From: Branchiibius cervicis
GTDB taxonomy: Bacteria > Actinomycetota > Actinomycetes > Actinomycetales > Dermatophilaceae
Direction of reading: 5' to 3'
Assembly (NCBI RefSeq): GCF_042661605.1
Contig: NZ_JBHSWJ010000002.1
Span: 558,001-622,000 of the forward strand
DNA length: 64,000 nucleotides
A program made the translations under genes and the position numbers. The notes below the pieces were generated by a model that saw only the letters and a list, made by a program, of their open reading frames with translations, was not told where the DNA came from and did not search any database. Below, piece after piece: positions 45,694 to 54,177 of the stretch (position 1 is the first letter of the stretch; each line of letters starts with the position of its first letter).

Positions 45694-46343
45694 TCAGGCC
45701 TGCCGCAGCGGGACTTTCACCACGTCGGCCAGCTCGTCGAAGCTGATGCCGAACGTCTCGCGGACCACGACGCCGTCGTCCTCGATCAGGAACACCGCCA
45801 GGTCGGTGTAGATGCGGCTGACGCACGCGACCCCGGTCAGGGGTAGGTGCACTCGGGGACCAGCTTCGAGTCGCCCTCGCGCGTCAGCAGATTCATCATC
45901 ACGAAGGTGTCCTTGGCACCGATCGCCAGATCCATCGCGCCACCGACGGCAGGGATCGCGTCCGGCGCGCCGGTGTGCCAGTTCGCCAGGTCGCCCGTTG
46001 CCGAGACCTGGTAGGCCCCGAGCACGCAGATGTCCAGGTGTCCGCCGCGCATCATCGCGAAGGAGTCGGCGTGGTGGAAGTAGGACGCTCCGGGCCGCTC
46101 GGTTACCGGGATCTTGCCGGCGTTGATCAGGTCGAGGTCGATCTGATCGCCGGTGGCTTCCGGGCCCATCCCGAGCATGCCGTTCTCGGTGTGCAGCGTG
46201 ACACCGCTGGCCGGATCCAGGTAGTTGGACACCAGCGTCGGCTGCCCGATCCCCAGATTCACATAGGCGCCGGCGGGGATGTCGCGGGCGATCAGCTGAG
46301 CCAGTTCGTTCTTGCCCAGACGGGCCTCGGAGGTCGTGCTCAC
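45694..46343 (-). CDS. pcaJ: 3-oxoadipate (or 3-oxoacid) CoA-transferase subunit B, frameshifted as read
   Basis: With PcaI it transfers CoA from succinyl-CoA to beta-ketoadipate. The first frame (46343 down to 45837) shows LAQLIARDIPAGAYVNLGIG and the catalytic glutamate in HTENGMLGMGP. The end, LTGVACVSRIYTDLAVFLIE then VKVPLRQA, is in another frame down to 45694. One missing C in a run at 45840-45843 (minus strand) explains it and restores ECTYPLTGVACVSRI with 216 residues. The GTG start overlaps the pcaI stop. Confidence 0.88.
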
Positions 46344-47032
46344 TGTCCCTGCTCCTGGTCGGGTACGGCGGCCTGCGGGATCTCGACCAGCTGGTCGACG
46401 TAGAGGCCGGGAGTGATGACGTTCTCCGGATCGATCGAGCCGACCGGCTGCACCCGGTGCACCTGAGCGATCGTCCGGGCAGCGGCCGCTGCCATGATCG
46501 GCCCGAAGTTGCGCGCGGTCTTGCGGTAGACCAGGTTGCCCACCGCGTCGGCGAGGTGGGCCTTGATGAGGGCGAAGTCGCCGTGGATGGGGTATTCCAG
46601 GACGTAGTGCTTGCCGTCGATCTCGCGGGTTTCCTTGCCGTCGGCGATCGGTGTGCCGTAGCCCGTGGGGGTGAAGAAGGCGCCGATGCCGGCACCGGCA
46701 GCGCGGATGCGCTCGGCCAGGTTGCCCTGCGGCACCAACTCCAGCTCGATCTCGCCGGCGCGGTACTTCTCGTCGAAGAGGTAGCTGTCACTCTGCCGCG
46801 GGAAGGAACAGATGATCTTGCGCACCCGGCCGGCGCCGATCAGTGCGGCCAACCCGACGTCGCCGTTGCCTGCGTTGTTGTTGACGATCGTGAGCTCCGA
46901 AGCGCCGCTGTCGACCAGCGCGTCGATCAGCTCGACCGGTTGCCCGGCGGTGCCGAAACCGCCGACCAGGATGGTCGCGCCGTCCGGGATCTGCGCAACC
47001 GCCTCAGCGGCACTGTCGATGATCGCCACCAT
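46340..47032 (-). CDS. pcaI: 3-oxoadipate (or 3-oxoacid) CoA-transferase subunit A
   Basis: A 230-residue partner of PcaJ. VGGFGTAGQPVELIDALVDS, LTIVNNNAGNGDVGLAALIG and FFTPTGYGTPIADGKE are typical. ATG 47032 overlaps the pcaF stop (TGATG); GTG 47035 is an alternative. A generic succinyl-CoA:3-ketoacid transferase looks alike; the pca context decides. Confidence 0.9.
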   Translation of the reverse strand: MVAIIDSAAEAVAQIPDGATILVGGFGTAGQPVELIDALVDSGASELTIVNNNAGNGDVGLAALIGAGRVRKIICSFPRQSDSYLFDEKYRAGEIELELVPQGNLAERIRAAGAGIGAFFTPTGYGTPIADGKETREIDGKHYVLEYPIHGDFALIKAHLADAVGNLVYRKTARNFGPIMAAAAARTIAQVHRVQPVGSIDPENVITPGLYVDQLVEIPQAAVPDQEQGQ

Positions 47033-48231
47033 CACGCGCCCTCGGCGTTCTCGAGCACGACGGCCAGACCCTGGCCGACACCGATGCAGATCGCGGCCAC
47101 GCCCCAGCGACGGCCGCTGGTGCGCAGCTCCTTGGCCAAGGTGCCGAGGATCCGGCCTCCCGAGGCACCCAGCGGGTGGCCGATGGCGATCGCGCCGCCG
47201 TGCCGGTTGACGATCTGCGGGTCGATCTCCCAGGCGTCCAGACAGGCCAGCGACTGGGCGGCGAACGCCTCGTTCAACTCCACGGCGGCCACATCGGACC
47301 AGCCGATGCCCGCCCGGCGCAGGGCGGTGTTGGCCGCCTCGACGGGCGCGTAGCCGAAGTACTGCGGCTCGTTGGCGGCGGCGCCCCGGCCGGCGATCCG
47401 CGCCACCGGTGCCCGTCCCAGCCGCTCGGCGGCGGCTTCGGAGCCGATCAGTACCGCCGACGCGCCATCGTTGAGCGGCGAGGCATTCCCAGCGGTGACC
47501 GTGCCGTCGGTCTTGCGGAACGACGTACGCAATCCCGCCAGCGTCTGAGAGGTCGTGTCGGGGCGGATCGACTCGTCACGCGCCAACTCGATCCCGTCGA
47601 CCGCCACGATCAGGTCGTCGTAGAACCCGTCCTGCCAGGCCTGCGCGGCCAGCTGGTGGGAACGAGCGGCGAATTCATCCTGACGCTCGCGGCTGATGTC
47701 GTACTTCTCGCGCAACTGCTCGGTCGCTTCGCCGAGCGACACGGTCCATTCCGACGGCATCTCGGGATTGACCAAGCGCCAGCCCAAGGTCGTGGACGAC
47801 AGCTGCAGATTCCCTGCGGGATAGGGCTTTTCGGTCTTCGGCAGCACCCACGGAGCCCGGGTCATCGACTCGACGCCACCGATCAGCACGATGTCGGCAT
47901 CCCCGGTCTCGATCTGCCGGGAACCGATCATCGCCGCGTCGAGGCTCGAGCCGCACAACCGGTTCACGGTCGTGCCGGGAAGACTCGTGGGCAGACCGGC
48001 CAACAGCGCGGCCATCCGGGCGACGTTGCGGTTCTCCTCCCCGGCGCCGTTGGCGTTGCCGAAGATGACCTCGTCCAGCAGGGCCGGGTCGTCGGCGACT
48101 GCGGGGGTCCGCTCCACGATGGCGCGCACCACGGTGGCTGCGAGGTCGTCGGGTCGCACCCCGGCCAGCGCACCCCCGAACCGGCCGAACGGCGTACGCA
48201 CCGCGTCGTAGACGAACGCTGACTGGGTCAC
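47032..48231 (-). CDS. pcaF: Beta-ketoadipyl-CoA thiolase
   Basis: A 399-residue thiolase that cleaves beta-ketoadipyl-CoA to succinyl-CoA and acetyl-CoA. The nucleophile Cys is in VNRLCGSSLDAAMIG, the His in HGGAIAIGHPLGASGGRI, and the second Cys in AAICIGVGQGLAVV. GTG 48231 overlaps the pcaC stop (GTGA). The long upstream frame merges with pcaC and is not part of it. Confidence 0.92.
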   Translation of the reverse strand: MTQSAFVYDAVRTPFGRFGGALAGVRPDDLAATVVRAIVERTPAVADDPALLDEVIFGNANGAGEENRNVARMAALLAGLPTSLPGTTVNRLCGSSLDAAMIGSRQIETGDADIVLIGGVESMTRAPWVLPKTEKPYPAGNLQLSSTTLGWRLVNPEMPSEWTVSLGEATEQLREKYDISRERQDEFAARSHQLAAQAWQDGFYDDLIVAVDGIELARDESIRPDTTSQTLAGLRTSFRKTDGTVTAGNASPLNDGASAVLIGSEAAAERLGRAPVARIAGRGAAANEPQYFGYAPVEAANTALRRAGIGWSDVAAVELNEAFAAQSLACLDAWEIDPQIVNRHGGAIAIGHPLGASGGRILGTLAKELRTSGRRWGVAAICIGVGQGLAVVLENAEGA

Positions 48232-48633
48232 TGGGTTCCCTCTTCTTCCTCGTAGGCCGCGATCTCGCGTTGCGCGATCGCGAAGGCATGGTTGGCGCTC
48301 GGGACGCCGAGGTAGATGGCCGCCTGCAGCAGCACTTCCTGGATCTGTTGCGCGCTCATCCCGTTGCGCCGGGCGGCCCGCACGTGCATCGCGAACTCGT
48401 CCCAGTGGTCCCGGGCGATCAGCGCCGTCAACGTGATGGCGCTGCGGGTACGTCGATCCAAGCCGGGCCGGGTCCAGATCTCCCCACGCGTAGCGGGTGA
48501 TGAGGTCCTGGAACGGCTCGGTGAAGTCGGTCGTGGCCGCGTCGGCCCGGTCGACATGCGCGTCGGAAAGCACCGCGCGACGCACCGCCATGCCGTCCCG
48601 GGCCGCGTCGGCTTCGGTGCGGTCGGGATTCAT
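48228..48633 (-). CDS. pcaC: 4-carboxymuconolactone decarboxylase, frameshifted as read
   Basis: It decarboxylates gamma-carboxymuconolactone to beta-ketoadipate enol-lactone. The N-terminus (ATG 48633) reads MAVRRAVLSDAHVDRADAAT then EPFQDLITRYAWG. The core EIWTRPGLDRRTRSAITLTA and EVLLQAAIYLGVPSANHAF is in a second frame to 48228. The break is in the C run 48482-48485 (+ strand); two added bases restore YAWGEIWTRPG and 135 residues. ATG overlaps the pcaD stop. Confidence 0.88.
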
Positions 48634-49412
48634 GCGTCCTCCTGGGTCAGGAATCGGGTCAGCAGTCCGGCGACCGTTGCGGGTTGCTCCGCCGGGGCCA
48701 GGTGGGCAGCGTCCGGGACCAGTTCGGCGCGCCCTCCGGTGCCTTCGGCGATTTCCTGCGCGAAGGGCAGCGGGGTGACCTGGTCGTGCTCGCCGGCGAT
48801 GGCCAGGATCGGAATCGTGATGTCCGACAACCGGTTTCGGACGTCGAATCCGGCGAGCGCCTCGCAGCACGCGGCGTAGGAGTCCTTCTCGGTGTGCTGC
48901 AGGCCGTTCAGCAGCGTGGTGCCGGTGCCCGGATCCCGCTCCAGGAACCCGGGCGCGAACCACCGCTGCGCCGAGCCGGAGACCATCACCGGGGTTCCGG
49001 CGCGGCGGACCAGATCGGCCCGCTCGTGCCACGCGTCCGGCTCGCCGATCCTGGCACCGGAGCAGATGATGGCAGCGCCGGCAAGAGCATCGCGGTGGTC
49101 GAGTGCGAGTTGCAGTCCGACCGTGCCGCCGAGGGAGACCCCCGCATACCGGGTCGGGTGCGAATTCTGCTGGCGTAGTGCAGTCGTCGCGGCCCAGACT
49201 GATTCAGCCAGGTCGGCGACGGTGAACGGTCCGGGATCGGGGGCGCTGCGGCCGTGTCCGGGCAGATCCCACCCCGCGACGGTCACCGGCCCGGTCAGCG
49301 CCCGGGCGCAGGCATCCCACAACGGCGTGACGGCCGTGCCCAGCGAGGGACCGACGATCAGCAGCGGGGCATCCGGTCCGTCGTCGCGCAGCAGAGACAG
49401 AGTGGGTGTCAT
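48630..49412 (-). CDS. pcaD: 3-oxoadipate enol-lactonase
   Basis: A 260-residue alpha/beta hydrolase that opens the enol-lactone to beta-ketoadipate. The nucleophile elbow is GVSLGGTVGLQLA, the oxyanion part is near GPSLGTAVTPLWD, the acid is in IAGEHDQVTP and the His in VPDAAHLAPAEQP. It is separate from pcaC here, whereas some actinobacteria have a fused PcaL. ATG 49412 overlaps the pcaB stop. Confidence 0.9.
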   Translation of the reverse strand: MTPTLSLLRDDGPDAPLLIVGPSLGTAVTPLWDACARALTGPVTVAGWDLPGHGRSAPDPGPFTVADLAESVWAATTALRQQNSHPTRYAGVSLGGTVGLQLALDHRDALAGAAIICSGARIGEPDAWHERADLVRRAGTPVMVSGSAQRWFAPGFLERDPGTGTTLLNGLQHTEKDSYAACCEALAGFDVRNRLSDITIPILAIAGEHDQVTPLPFAQEIAEGTGGRAELVPDAAHLAPAEQPATVAGLLTRFLTQEDA

Positions 49413-50626
49413 CAGGAGGCCAGGTCCTTTCGGACGTCGGCGTGCGCCGCCAGCGACCGGTCGATGAAGGACGGTGCGGCGCCCAGATAATCCGAGACGT
49501 CCACCGGGCCCGGATCGACGGACCTGCGCTCGGCCACGAGGCCGGGCAACGCCGCGATCACGTTGGCCTGCATGGCTTCCCGATGGACCTGCAGCCCCTC
49601 GAGCACTTCGGCAGCCTGTCCGCCGGCGATCGGCCCGATGGTCAGCAACTGAAGGAACGGCGACCACTCGGCGTGCCAGGCTCCGTCCGGTCGCTCGTCG
49701 CTGGCGAGGGCGGCACTGGTGTGCAGCGAGGCCGCGAGGGCGGGGGCCTGCATTGCGGCGGAGCGCACCAGGACCGACAGCACGGGGTTGTGCTTCTGCG
49801 GCATCGTGGAGGAGCCGCCACGGCCCTCGGCAACCGGCTCGGACAGTTCGCCGATCTCGGGTCGCGACAACTGCACGATGTCGCCGGCGACCTTGCCCAG
49901 GGCGTCGGTGGATCGAGCGATCGCGTCACCGATGGCGGTCACCGGTGAACGGTCGGTGTGCCACGGGGCGACCGGCTCGGTCAACTGGAGCCGGTGGGCC
50001 AGGAGAGCGGGCGCGTCGATGGCCCGCCCGGGCGCGAGCGTCTCCAGCAGCGACAGGGTGCCACCGGCGCCACCGCACTGTACGGGGTAGCGCAGTGCGG
50101 AAAGGCCCCGGATGGCAGCATCCAGGGCGCGCAACCAGCCGGCGGCCTTTGCGCCGAACGTCGTCGGGACAGCCGGCTGACCGAGGGTGCGGGCAGTCAT
50201 CACGGTGTCACGCTCACGACCCGCGAGGTCTGCGACCGCATCGGCGCAGGAGAGCAGGCGGTCGCACAGCAGAGCAGTGCTGTCACGAGCGATCAGCATC
50301 AGCGCGGTGTCGACGACGTCCTGACTTGTCAGTCCCTTGTGCACGAGCGCCGCCGCTGCAGGGTCGGATTCGGCCACCGCAGTGCGGACGCGTGCGACCA
50401 GCGGGATCACCGGGTTGCCTCCGGACTCGACCGAGTCGGCCAGCTGCGACACGTCGTACTCGCCTGGGTCGCAGCGGTCGGCAACGAGGTGCGCCTGGTC
50501 CACCCCGAGCACCCCGAGATCGCCCAGCACCATCGCCCACGCCGCCTCGACCGACAGCATCGCGGACAGGATCGCGGCGTCGTCGGTCAGGTGGCGGGCG
50601 CGTCCGGAACCGGGGGTGAGCAGCAT
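49412..50626 (-). CDS. pcaB: 3-carboxy-cis,cis-muconate cycloisomerase
   Basis: A 404-residue member of the fumarase/ASL superfamily that lactonises carboxymuconate. The signature loop is SSTMPQKHNPVLSVLVRSAA. The N-terminal LSVEAAWAMVLGDLGVL and HKGLTSQDVVDTALMLIARD carry other conserved regions. It lies 8 bases behind pcaG. Confidence 0.93.
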   Translation of the reverse strand: MLLTPGSGRARHLTDDAAILSAMLSVEAAWAMVLGDLGVLGVDQAHLVADRCDPGEYDVSQLADSVESGGNPVIPLVARVRTAVAESDPAAAALVHKGLTSQDVVDTALMLIARDSTALLCDRLLSCADAVADLAGRERDTVMTARTLGQPAVPTTFGAKAAGWLRALDAAIRGLSALRYPVQCGGAGGTLSLLETLAPGRAIDAPALLAHRLQLTEPVAPWHTDRSPVTAIGDAIARSTDALGKVAGDIVQLSRPEIGELSEPVAEGRGGSSTMPQKHNPVLSVLVRSAAMQAPALAASLHTSAALASDERPDGAWHAEWSPFLQLLTIGPIAGGQAAEVLEGLQVHREAMQANVIAALPGLVAERRSVDPGPVDVSDYLGAAPSFIDRSLAAHADVRKDLAS

Positions 50627-50634
50627 TGAGGGAC

Positions 50635-51207
50635 TCAGTCCTGGTGGCGCGGGTACTTCAGGAAGACGGTTTCGCCATCACCCTGCAAGCGGATGTCGAA
50701 GCGCAGTGTCCGCTCGTCCTCCTGGACACACAGCAAGGTCGAGCGGCGTTCGCTGTCAACGGAACTCAGCAGGGCATCACCCGTCAGGGCTGCGTCGTCA
50801 CCCGGGACGTAGGCCCGGGTGTAAAGCCGGTTGAGCAGGCCGCGCGCGAAGACGGTCACCGCGAAGAAGGCGGCGCCGCCCAGCCGGGCCGGACCCGGAG
50901 TCACCGTCGAGAAGGTGTAGTAACCGTCGCGCCGGGTGGCGGCCCGGCCGAAGCCGGTGAAGGTGAACTCGTCACGATCTCGGCGCAGCGATCCCTGCTG
51001 CTGGGGGATACGACCCTCGGCGTCGGTCTGCCAGACCTCGACCATCGCGTCCTGCAAGCCCTCGCCATGGCCGTCCAGCACGTTCCCGTGCAGCCGGATC
51101 GCACCGGGTGTACCGGCGGGGGCGATGAGATGGCCTGTTTCCCAGGGCAATCCGTAGTGGAAGAAGGGACCGATGGTCTGTCCGGGCGTGGGGATCAACT
51201 CAGGCAT
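50635..51207 (-). CDS. pcaG: Protocatechuate 3,4-dioxygenase alpha subunit
   Basis: A 190-residue subunit of the intradiol ring-cleavage enzyme. Recognised by PTPGQTIGPFFHYGLPW, VEVWQTDAEGRIPQQQG and the TVTPGPARLGGAAFFAVTVF region, which lacks the iron ligands, as expected for alpha. It overlaps pcaH by 8 bases. Confidence 0.93.
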   Translation of the reverse strand: MPELIPTPGQTIGPFFHYGLPWETGHLIAPAGTPGAIRLHGNVLDGHGEGLQDAMVEVWQTDAEGRIPQQQGSLRRDRDEFTFTGFGRAATRRDGYYTFSTVTPGPARLGGAAFFAVTVFARGLLNRLYTRAYVPGDDAALTGDALLSSVDSERRSTLLCVQEDERTLRFDIRLQGDGETVFLKYPRHQD

Positions 51208-51994
51208 CGTCGTGCTCCTGCTCCATCCGGGTGGCGTGCGTACCGGTCAGCACGATGTCCCAGCGGTAGCCGAGGATCCACTCGTGCTCGGACAGGGCGT
51301 GGTCATAGGTTGCCACCAGCCGGTCCCGGGCGGACTGGTCGGTGATCGACTGCAGGATCGGGTCGAGGGGGAAGAGCGGATCACCCGGGAAGTACATCTG
51401 GGTAATCATCCGCTGGGTGAACTCGGTCCCGAACAGCGAGAAGTGCACGTGCGCGGGCCGCCAGGCGTTGCGGTGATTGCCCCACGGGTAGGGACCCGGC
51501 TTGATGGTCGTGAATTCGTAGTAGCCGTTGTCGTCGGTCAGTGCCCGGCCGGCGCCGGTGAAGTTCGGGTCAAGGGGCGCGGGGTGCTGGTCGCGTTTGT
51601 GCACGTAGCGACCGGCGGCGTTGGCCTGCCAGATCTCCACCAGTTGCCGGCGGACCGGTCGGCCGTCGCCGTCCACGATGCGTCCGCTGATCCGGATGCG
51701 CTCACCGATGGGCTCGCCCTTCCCGGCGAGGGTCAGGTCGGCTTCCAACGGATCGACGTCGCGTTGGCCGAATACCGGCGCCAGGAGTTCCAATTCCTCC
51801 GGGTCGGCGTGCCAGGGCGCTTTGGTCGGGTGCCGCAGCAGCGAGCTGCGGTACGGCGGGAAGTCCACCCGGGGCTGTAGGAGCGGCTCACCGGTGGCGT
51901 CCTTGGCCTGGATCGTGGCGATCTCGTCGGTGATGGTGGCCTGCGAATCCAGACCACCGGATTGGTCCGCGGTCTCGATGGTCAGTTCTGACAT
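51200..51994 (-). CDS. pcaH: Protocatechuate 3,4-dioxygenase beta subunit
   Basis: A 264-residue catalytic subunit holding non-haem Fe(III). Ligands are the Tyr in NAAGRYVHKRDQHPAPL, the Tyr in PGPYPWGNHRNAW, and the two His in RPAHVHFSLFG. The fold start QPRVDFPPYRSSLLRHPTKA is typical. First gene of the pcaHGBDCFIJ operon; a promoter with an overlapping palindrome lies directly upstream. Confidence 0.95.
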   Translation of the reverse strand: MSELTIETADQSGGLDSQATITDEIATIQAKDATGEPLLQPRVDFPPYRSSLLRHPTKAPWHADPEELELLAPVFGQRDVDPLEADLTLAGKGEPIGERIRISGRIVDGDGRPVRRQLVEIWQANAAGRYVHKRDQHPAPLDPNFTGAGRALTDDNGYYEFTTIKPGPYPWGNHRNAWRPAHVHFSLFGTEFTQRMITQMYFPGDPLFPLDPILQSITDQSARDRLVATYDHALSEHEWILGYRWDIVLTGTHATRMEQEHDDA

Positions 51995-52020
51995 GAGTCA
52001 CTCCTTTGCTCCCGGATGAG

Positions 52021-52049
52021 ACCTTAGTCACTGTTCGCATGTTGCACAA
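52021..52049 (-). promoter_or_regulatory. Promoter of the pca operon
   Basis: On the minus strand TTGTGC (52049-52044), 17 bases, then TAAGGT (52026-52021), about 27 bases before the pcaH ATG. The spacer and -35 region are covered by the inverted repeat at 52033-52066. Confidence 0.6.
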
Positions 52050-52066
52050 GTGTTTGCTATGCGAAC
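52033..52066. promoter_or_regulatory. Inverted-repeat operator candidate for PcaR
   Basis: GTTCGCAT (52033-52040) and ATGCGAAC (52059-52066) are perfect 8-base inverted arms with an 18-base spacer. They bracket the -35 box of the pca promoter and touch the 3' end of the upstream gene (stop at 52057). The position suits an IclR-family regulator. Confidence 0.55.
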
Positions 52067-53166
52067 ACAACGGGTAGGCTGAGCCACTTCGCCAGGTCGG
52101 CGATCTCCCGCTCCACCGCGGCGCGCAGGGCGCCGGTGGGCCGGACATCCCAGTGCAGGGCGTGCACGAGCAACCGACCGTGCGCCCGGTCCGTCTGGAC
52201 GTCGAGCTTGCCCACCAGCCGGTCACCGTGGAGCACCGGCATCGCCCAATAACCCCACCGCCGCTTCGTCTTGGCGGTATACATCTCGAGCTTGTAGTCG
52301 TACTCGAAGAGTTCGCCGGTCCGTCGCCGATCGAAGACCAGCCGGTCCAGCGGCGATAGCAACGCAGTGCGGGGGCGATTCGGCTCGTCGTCCAGGTATG
52401 CGGGGTCGACGCGCCAGAGGCCGCGCAGCCCCTCGACCCGTGCGGGTATTCCTGCCTGCGCGATGGTCAGCGGCTCGCGCGGATCCTGCTGCCCGCCGCT
52501 GCGAGCGATGCCCATCGCGCGCAGGAATCGGGCCGACCGGCGGGCGCGTGCCTCGTCCAACGGGGGCAACGGAACCTCCGGATAGACCCGGCTCGCCAGG
52601 TCGTAGAGCACGTCCTGTCCCTCGCGGCCGGCCACCGCCACCTCGCCGCGTCGCACCATCATCGACAGCACCGCGTTGATGTTCTTGTCGTTCGTCCAGC
52701 CCGAAGACTTCCACGGCACCAGCGTCGTGTCGGGAATCGCTGCCGCGGGGGTTGGTCCGTCGATGTCGAGTCTGGACAGGATGTCCCGCCGGCACTCGTC
52801 GTTGGCCGCCAGCCATTCGATGCTCGCCTGCTGCCATTCGCGCAACGGCGGATCCCCGGGCCAGTTCGCCATCTCGGCGCGATAGTCGGCGACGTCCTCG
52901 GCCGGGATCAGCCGCATCAGGATTTCTGCGAAATCACCGCGCGCGACCGCGTCGTCCAGGTCATCGGGTCGATAGTCCGCGCCCAGCCGGCTCCACGCCA
53001 CCACGTGAGCGCTCGGCGCGACGTACGCCGTGTGCTCGATCTGCACCGAGCCCAGGTGACGCACCAGATCGAGCAGGTCGGTCGGCCGGCGGGCCGTCAG
53101 CAGTTGTGCCCGTACGGCGATGGCCCGGGCCTGTGCCCGGGTGAGGGTGACCTCCTCCTGGGTCAT
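52057..53166 (-). CDS. Winged-helix protein of the YcaQ/AlkZ (HTH_42) family
   Basis: A 369-residue protein like the DNA glycosylases that unhook interstrand crosslinks or bulky adducts. Seen are TRAQARAIAVRAQLL, LVRHLGSVQIEHTAYVAPSA (where the catalytic QxQ/QxD-type motif lies in YcaQ; here QIE), the winged helix in NKN-like WTNDKNINAVLSMMVRRGEV, and the C-terminal RLVFDRRRTGELFEYDYKLE with GYWAMPVLHGDRLVGKLDVQ. The catalytic status is uncertain. It diverges from mshB by 34 bases. Confidence 0.78.
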   Translation of the reverse strand: MTQEEVTLTRAQARAIAVRAQLLTARRPTDLLDLVRHLGSVQIEHTAYVAPSAHVVAWSRLGADYRPDDLDDAVARGDFAEILMRLIPAEDVADYRAEMANWPGDPPLREWQQASIEWLAANDECRRDILSRLDIDGPTPAAAIPDTTLVPWKSSGWTNDKNINAVLSMMVRRGEVAVAGREGQDVLYDLASRVYPEVPLPPLDEARARRSARFLRAMGIARSGGQQDPREPLTIAQAGIPARVEGLRGLWRVDPAYLDDEPNRPRTALLSPLDRLVFDRRRTGELFEYDYKLEMYTAKTKRRWGYWAMPVLHGDRLVGKLDVQTDRAHGRLLVHALHWDVRPTGALRAAVEREIADLAKWLSLPVVFA

Positions 53167-53200
53167 GAACCCAGTAGAGCAGGTGCCCTACCGTGGGGCG

Positions 53201-54136
53201 GTGACCACCAGCCGTCGTCTGATGCTCGTGCATGCCCACCCCGATGACGAGAGCAGCAGTACGGGGGCGACCATGGCGACGTACGCCGGCCAGGGTGCCG
53301 CCGTCACTCTGGTCACCTGCACCTTGGGGGAGCGGGGTGACATCGTGGATGCGGATTTGGCCGAGCGCGTGCAGTCGGGCGATATCTCATTGTCGCAGTT
53401 GCGGATCCAGGAGTTGACGGAGGCGATGGCGGCGCTCGGGGTGACCGACTTCGTCCGCCTGGGTGGGGACGGCCGCTGGCACGACACGGGGATGGTTTTC
53501 GGTCCTGACGGCCTGGCCGCGCCGCCGCCGGACGCCGACCGGGATTCGTTCTGGCGGGCTGACCTACTCGCCGCGGCCGATGAACTGGTCCCGTTGATCC
53601 GGGACCGCCGACCGCAGGTGCTGATCACCTACGACCAGTTCGGCTTCTACGGCCACCCCGACCACATCCAGGCGCATCGGGTTGCTACCTATGCGATGGC
53701 GCTCGCGGCGGTGCCGAGTTATCGCCCCGACCTCGGCGCGCCGTGGCAGGTGCAGCGAGTGCTGTGGCCGGCGTTCTCCGAGAGTCAGATGCGGGCGGTG
53801 ATCGCCCAGGAAAAGGCGGCGCGTCAGGCCGCGATCGACGCCGATGAAGAACCGGAAGAGGCGTTCTTTGCCAACTTCGATCTGGACTCAGGTGAGAAGC
53901 CGCCGATGTGCGTGGCGGACGATGAGGTCGCCGTGCGGGTCGACGGCTATCCCGTTGCTGCCCAACGGTTTGCGGCCCTCCGGGCCTACCGCAGCCAGAT
54001 CAAGCCCGACGAGTTCTTCTTCAAGATCGAGGGCGCCCCGCAAGGGGTGTGGTGGGACGAGTGCTACCGGTTGGCCGGTGGTCTCCCGGCACCCGCCGGC
54101 GCCACCGACATTTTCGCGGGACTACCCGACAGCTGA
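53201..54136 (+). CDS. mshB: MshB, mycothiol biosynthesis deacetylase
   Basis: A 311-residue zinc deacetylase acting on N-acetylglucosaminyl-inositol. Zinc ligands are visible: H13 and D16 in VHAHPDDES and the His in FYGHPDHIQAH near residue 152. D15 would be the general base. GTG 53201 puts the AHPDDE motif at the numbering known for mycobacterial MshB. A TACCGT -10 box at 53189-53194 lies 6 bases before the GTG, suggesting a leaderless message. A related amidase, Mca, is longer and distinct. Confidence 0.92.
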   Translation: MTTSRRLMLVHAHPDDESSSTGATMATYAGQGAAVTLVTCTLGERGDIVDADLAERVQSGDISLSQLRIQELTEAMAALGVTDFVRLGGDGRWHDTGMVFGPDGLAAPPPDADRDSFWRADLLAAADELVPLIRDRRPQVLITYDQFGFYGHPDHIQAHRVATYAMALAAVPSYRPDLGAPWQVQRVLWPAFSESQMRAVIAQEKAARQAAIDADEEPEEAFFANFDLDSGEKPPMCVADDEVAVRVDGYPVAAQRFAALRAYRSQIKPDEFFFKIEGAPQGVWWDECYRLAGGLPAPAGATDIFAGLPDS

Positions 54137-54177
54137 ACCGGCAACGATCCGTCCGCATTCGGCCCTATGGTCGGGCC

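Noticed and set aside
47032..49032. A single 666-residue fusion reading through pcaD shadow, pcaC N-terminus and pcaF
   Set aside because: Only parts match known families; overlaps GTGA and ATGA mark separate starts for pcaF and pcaC.
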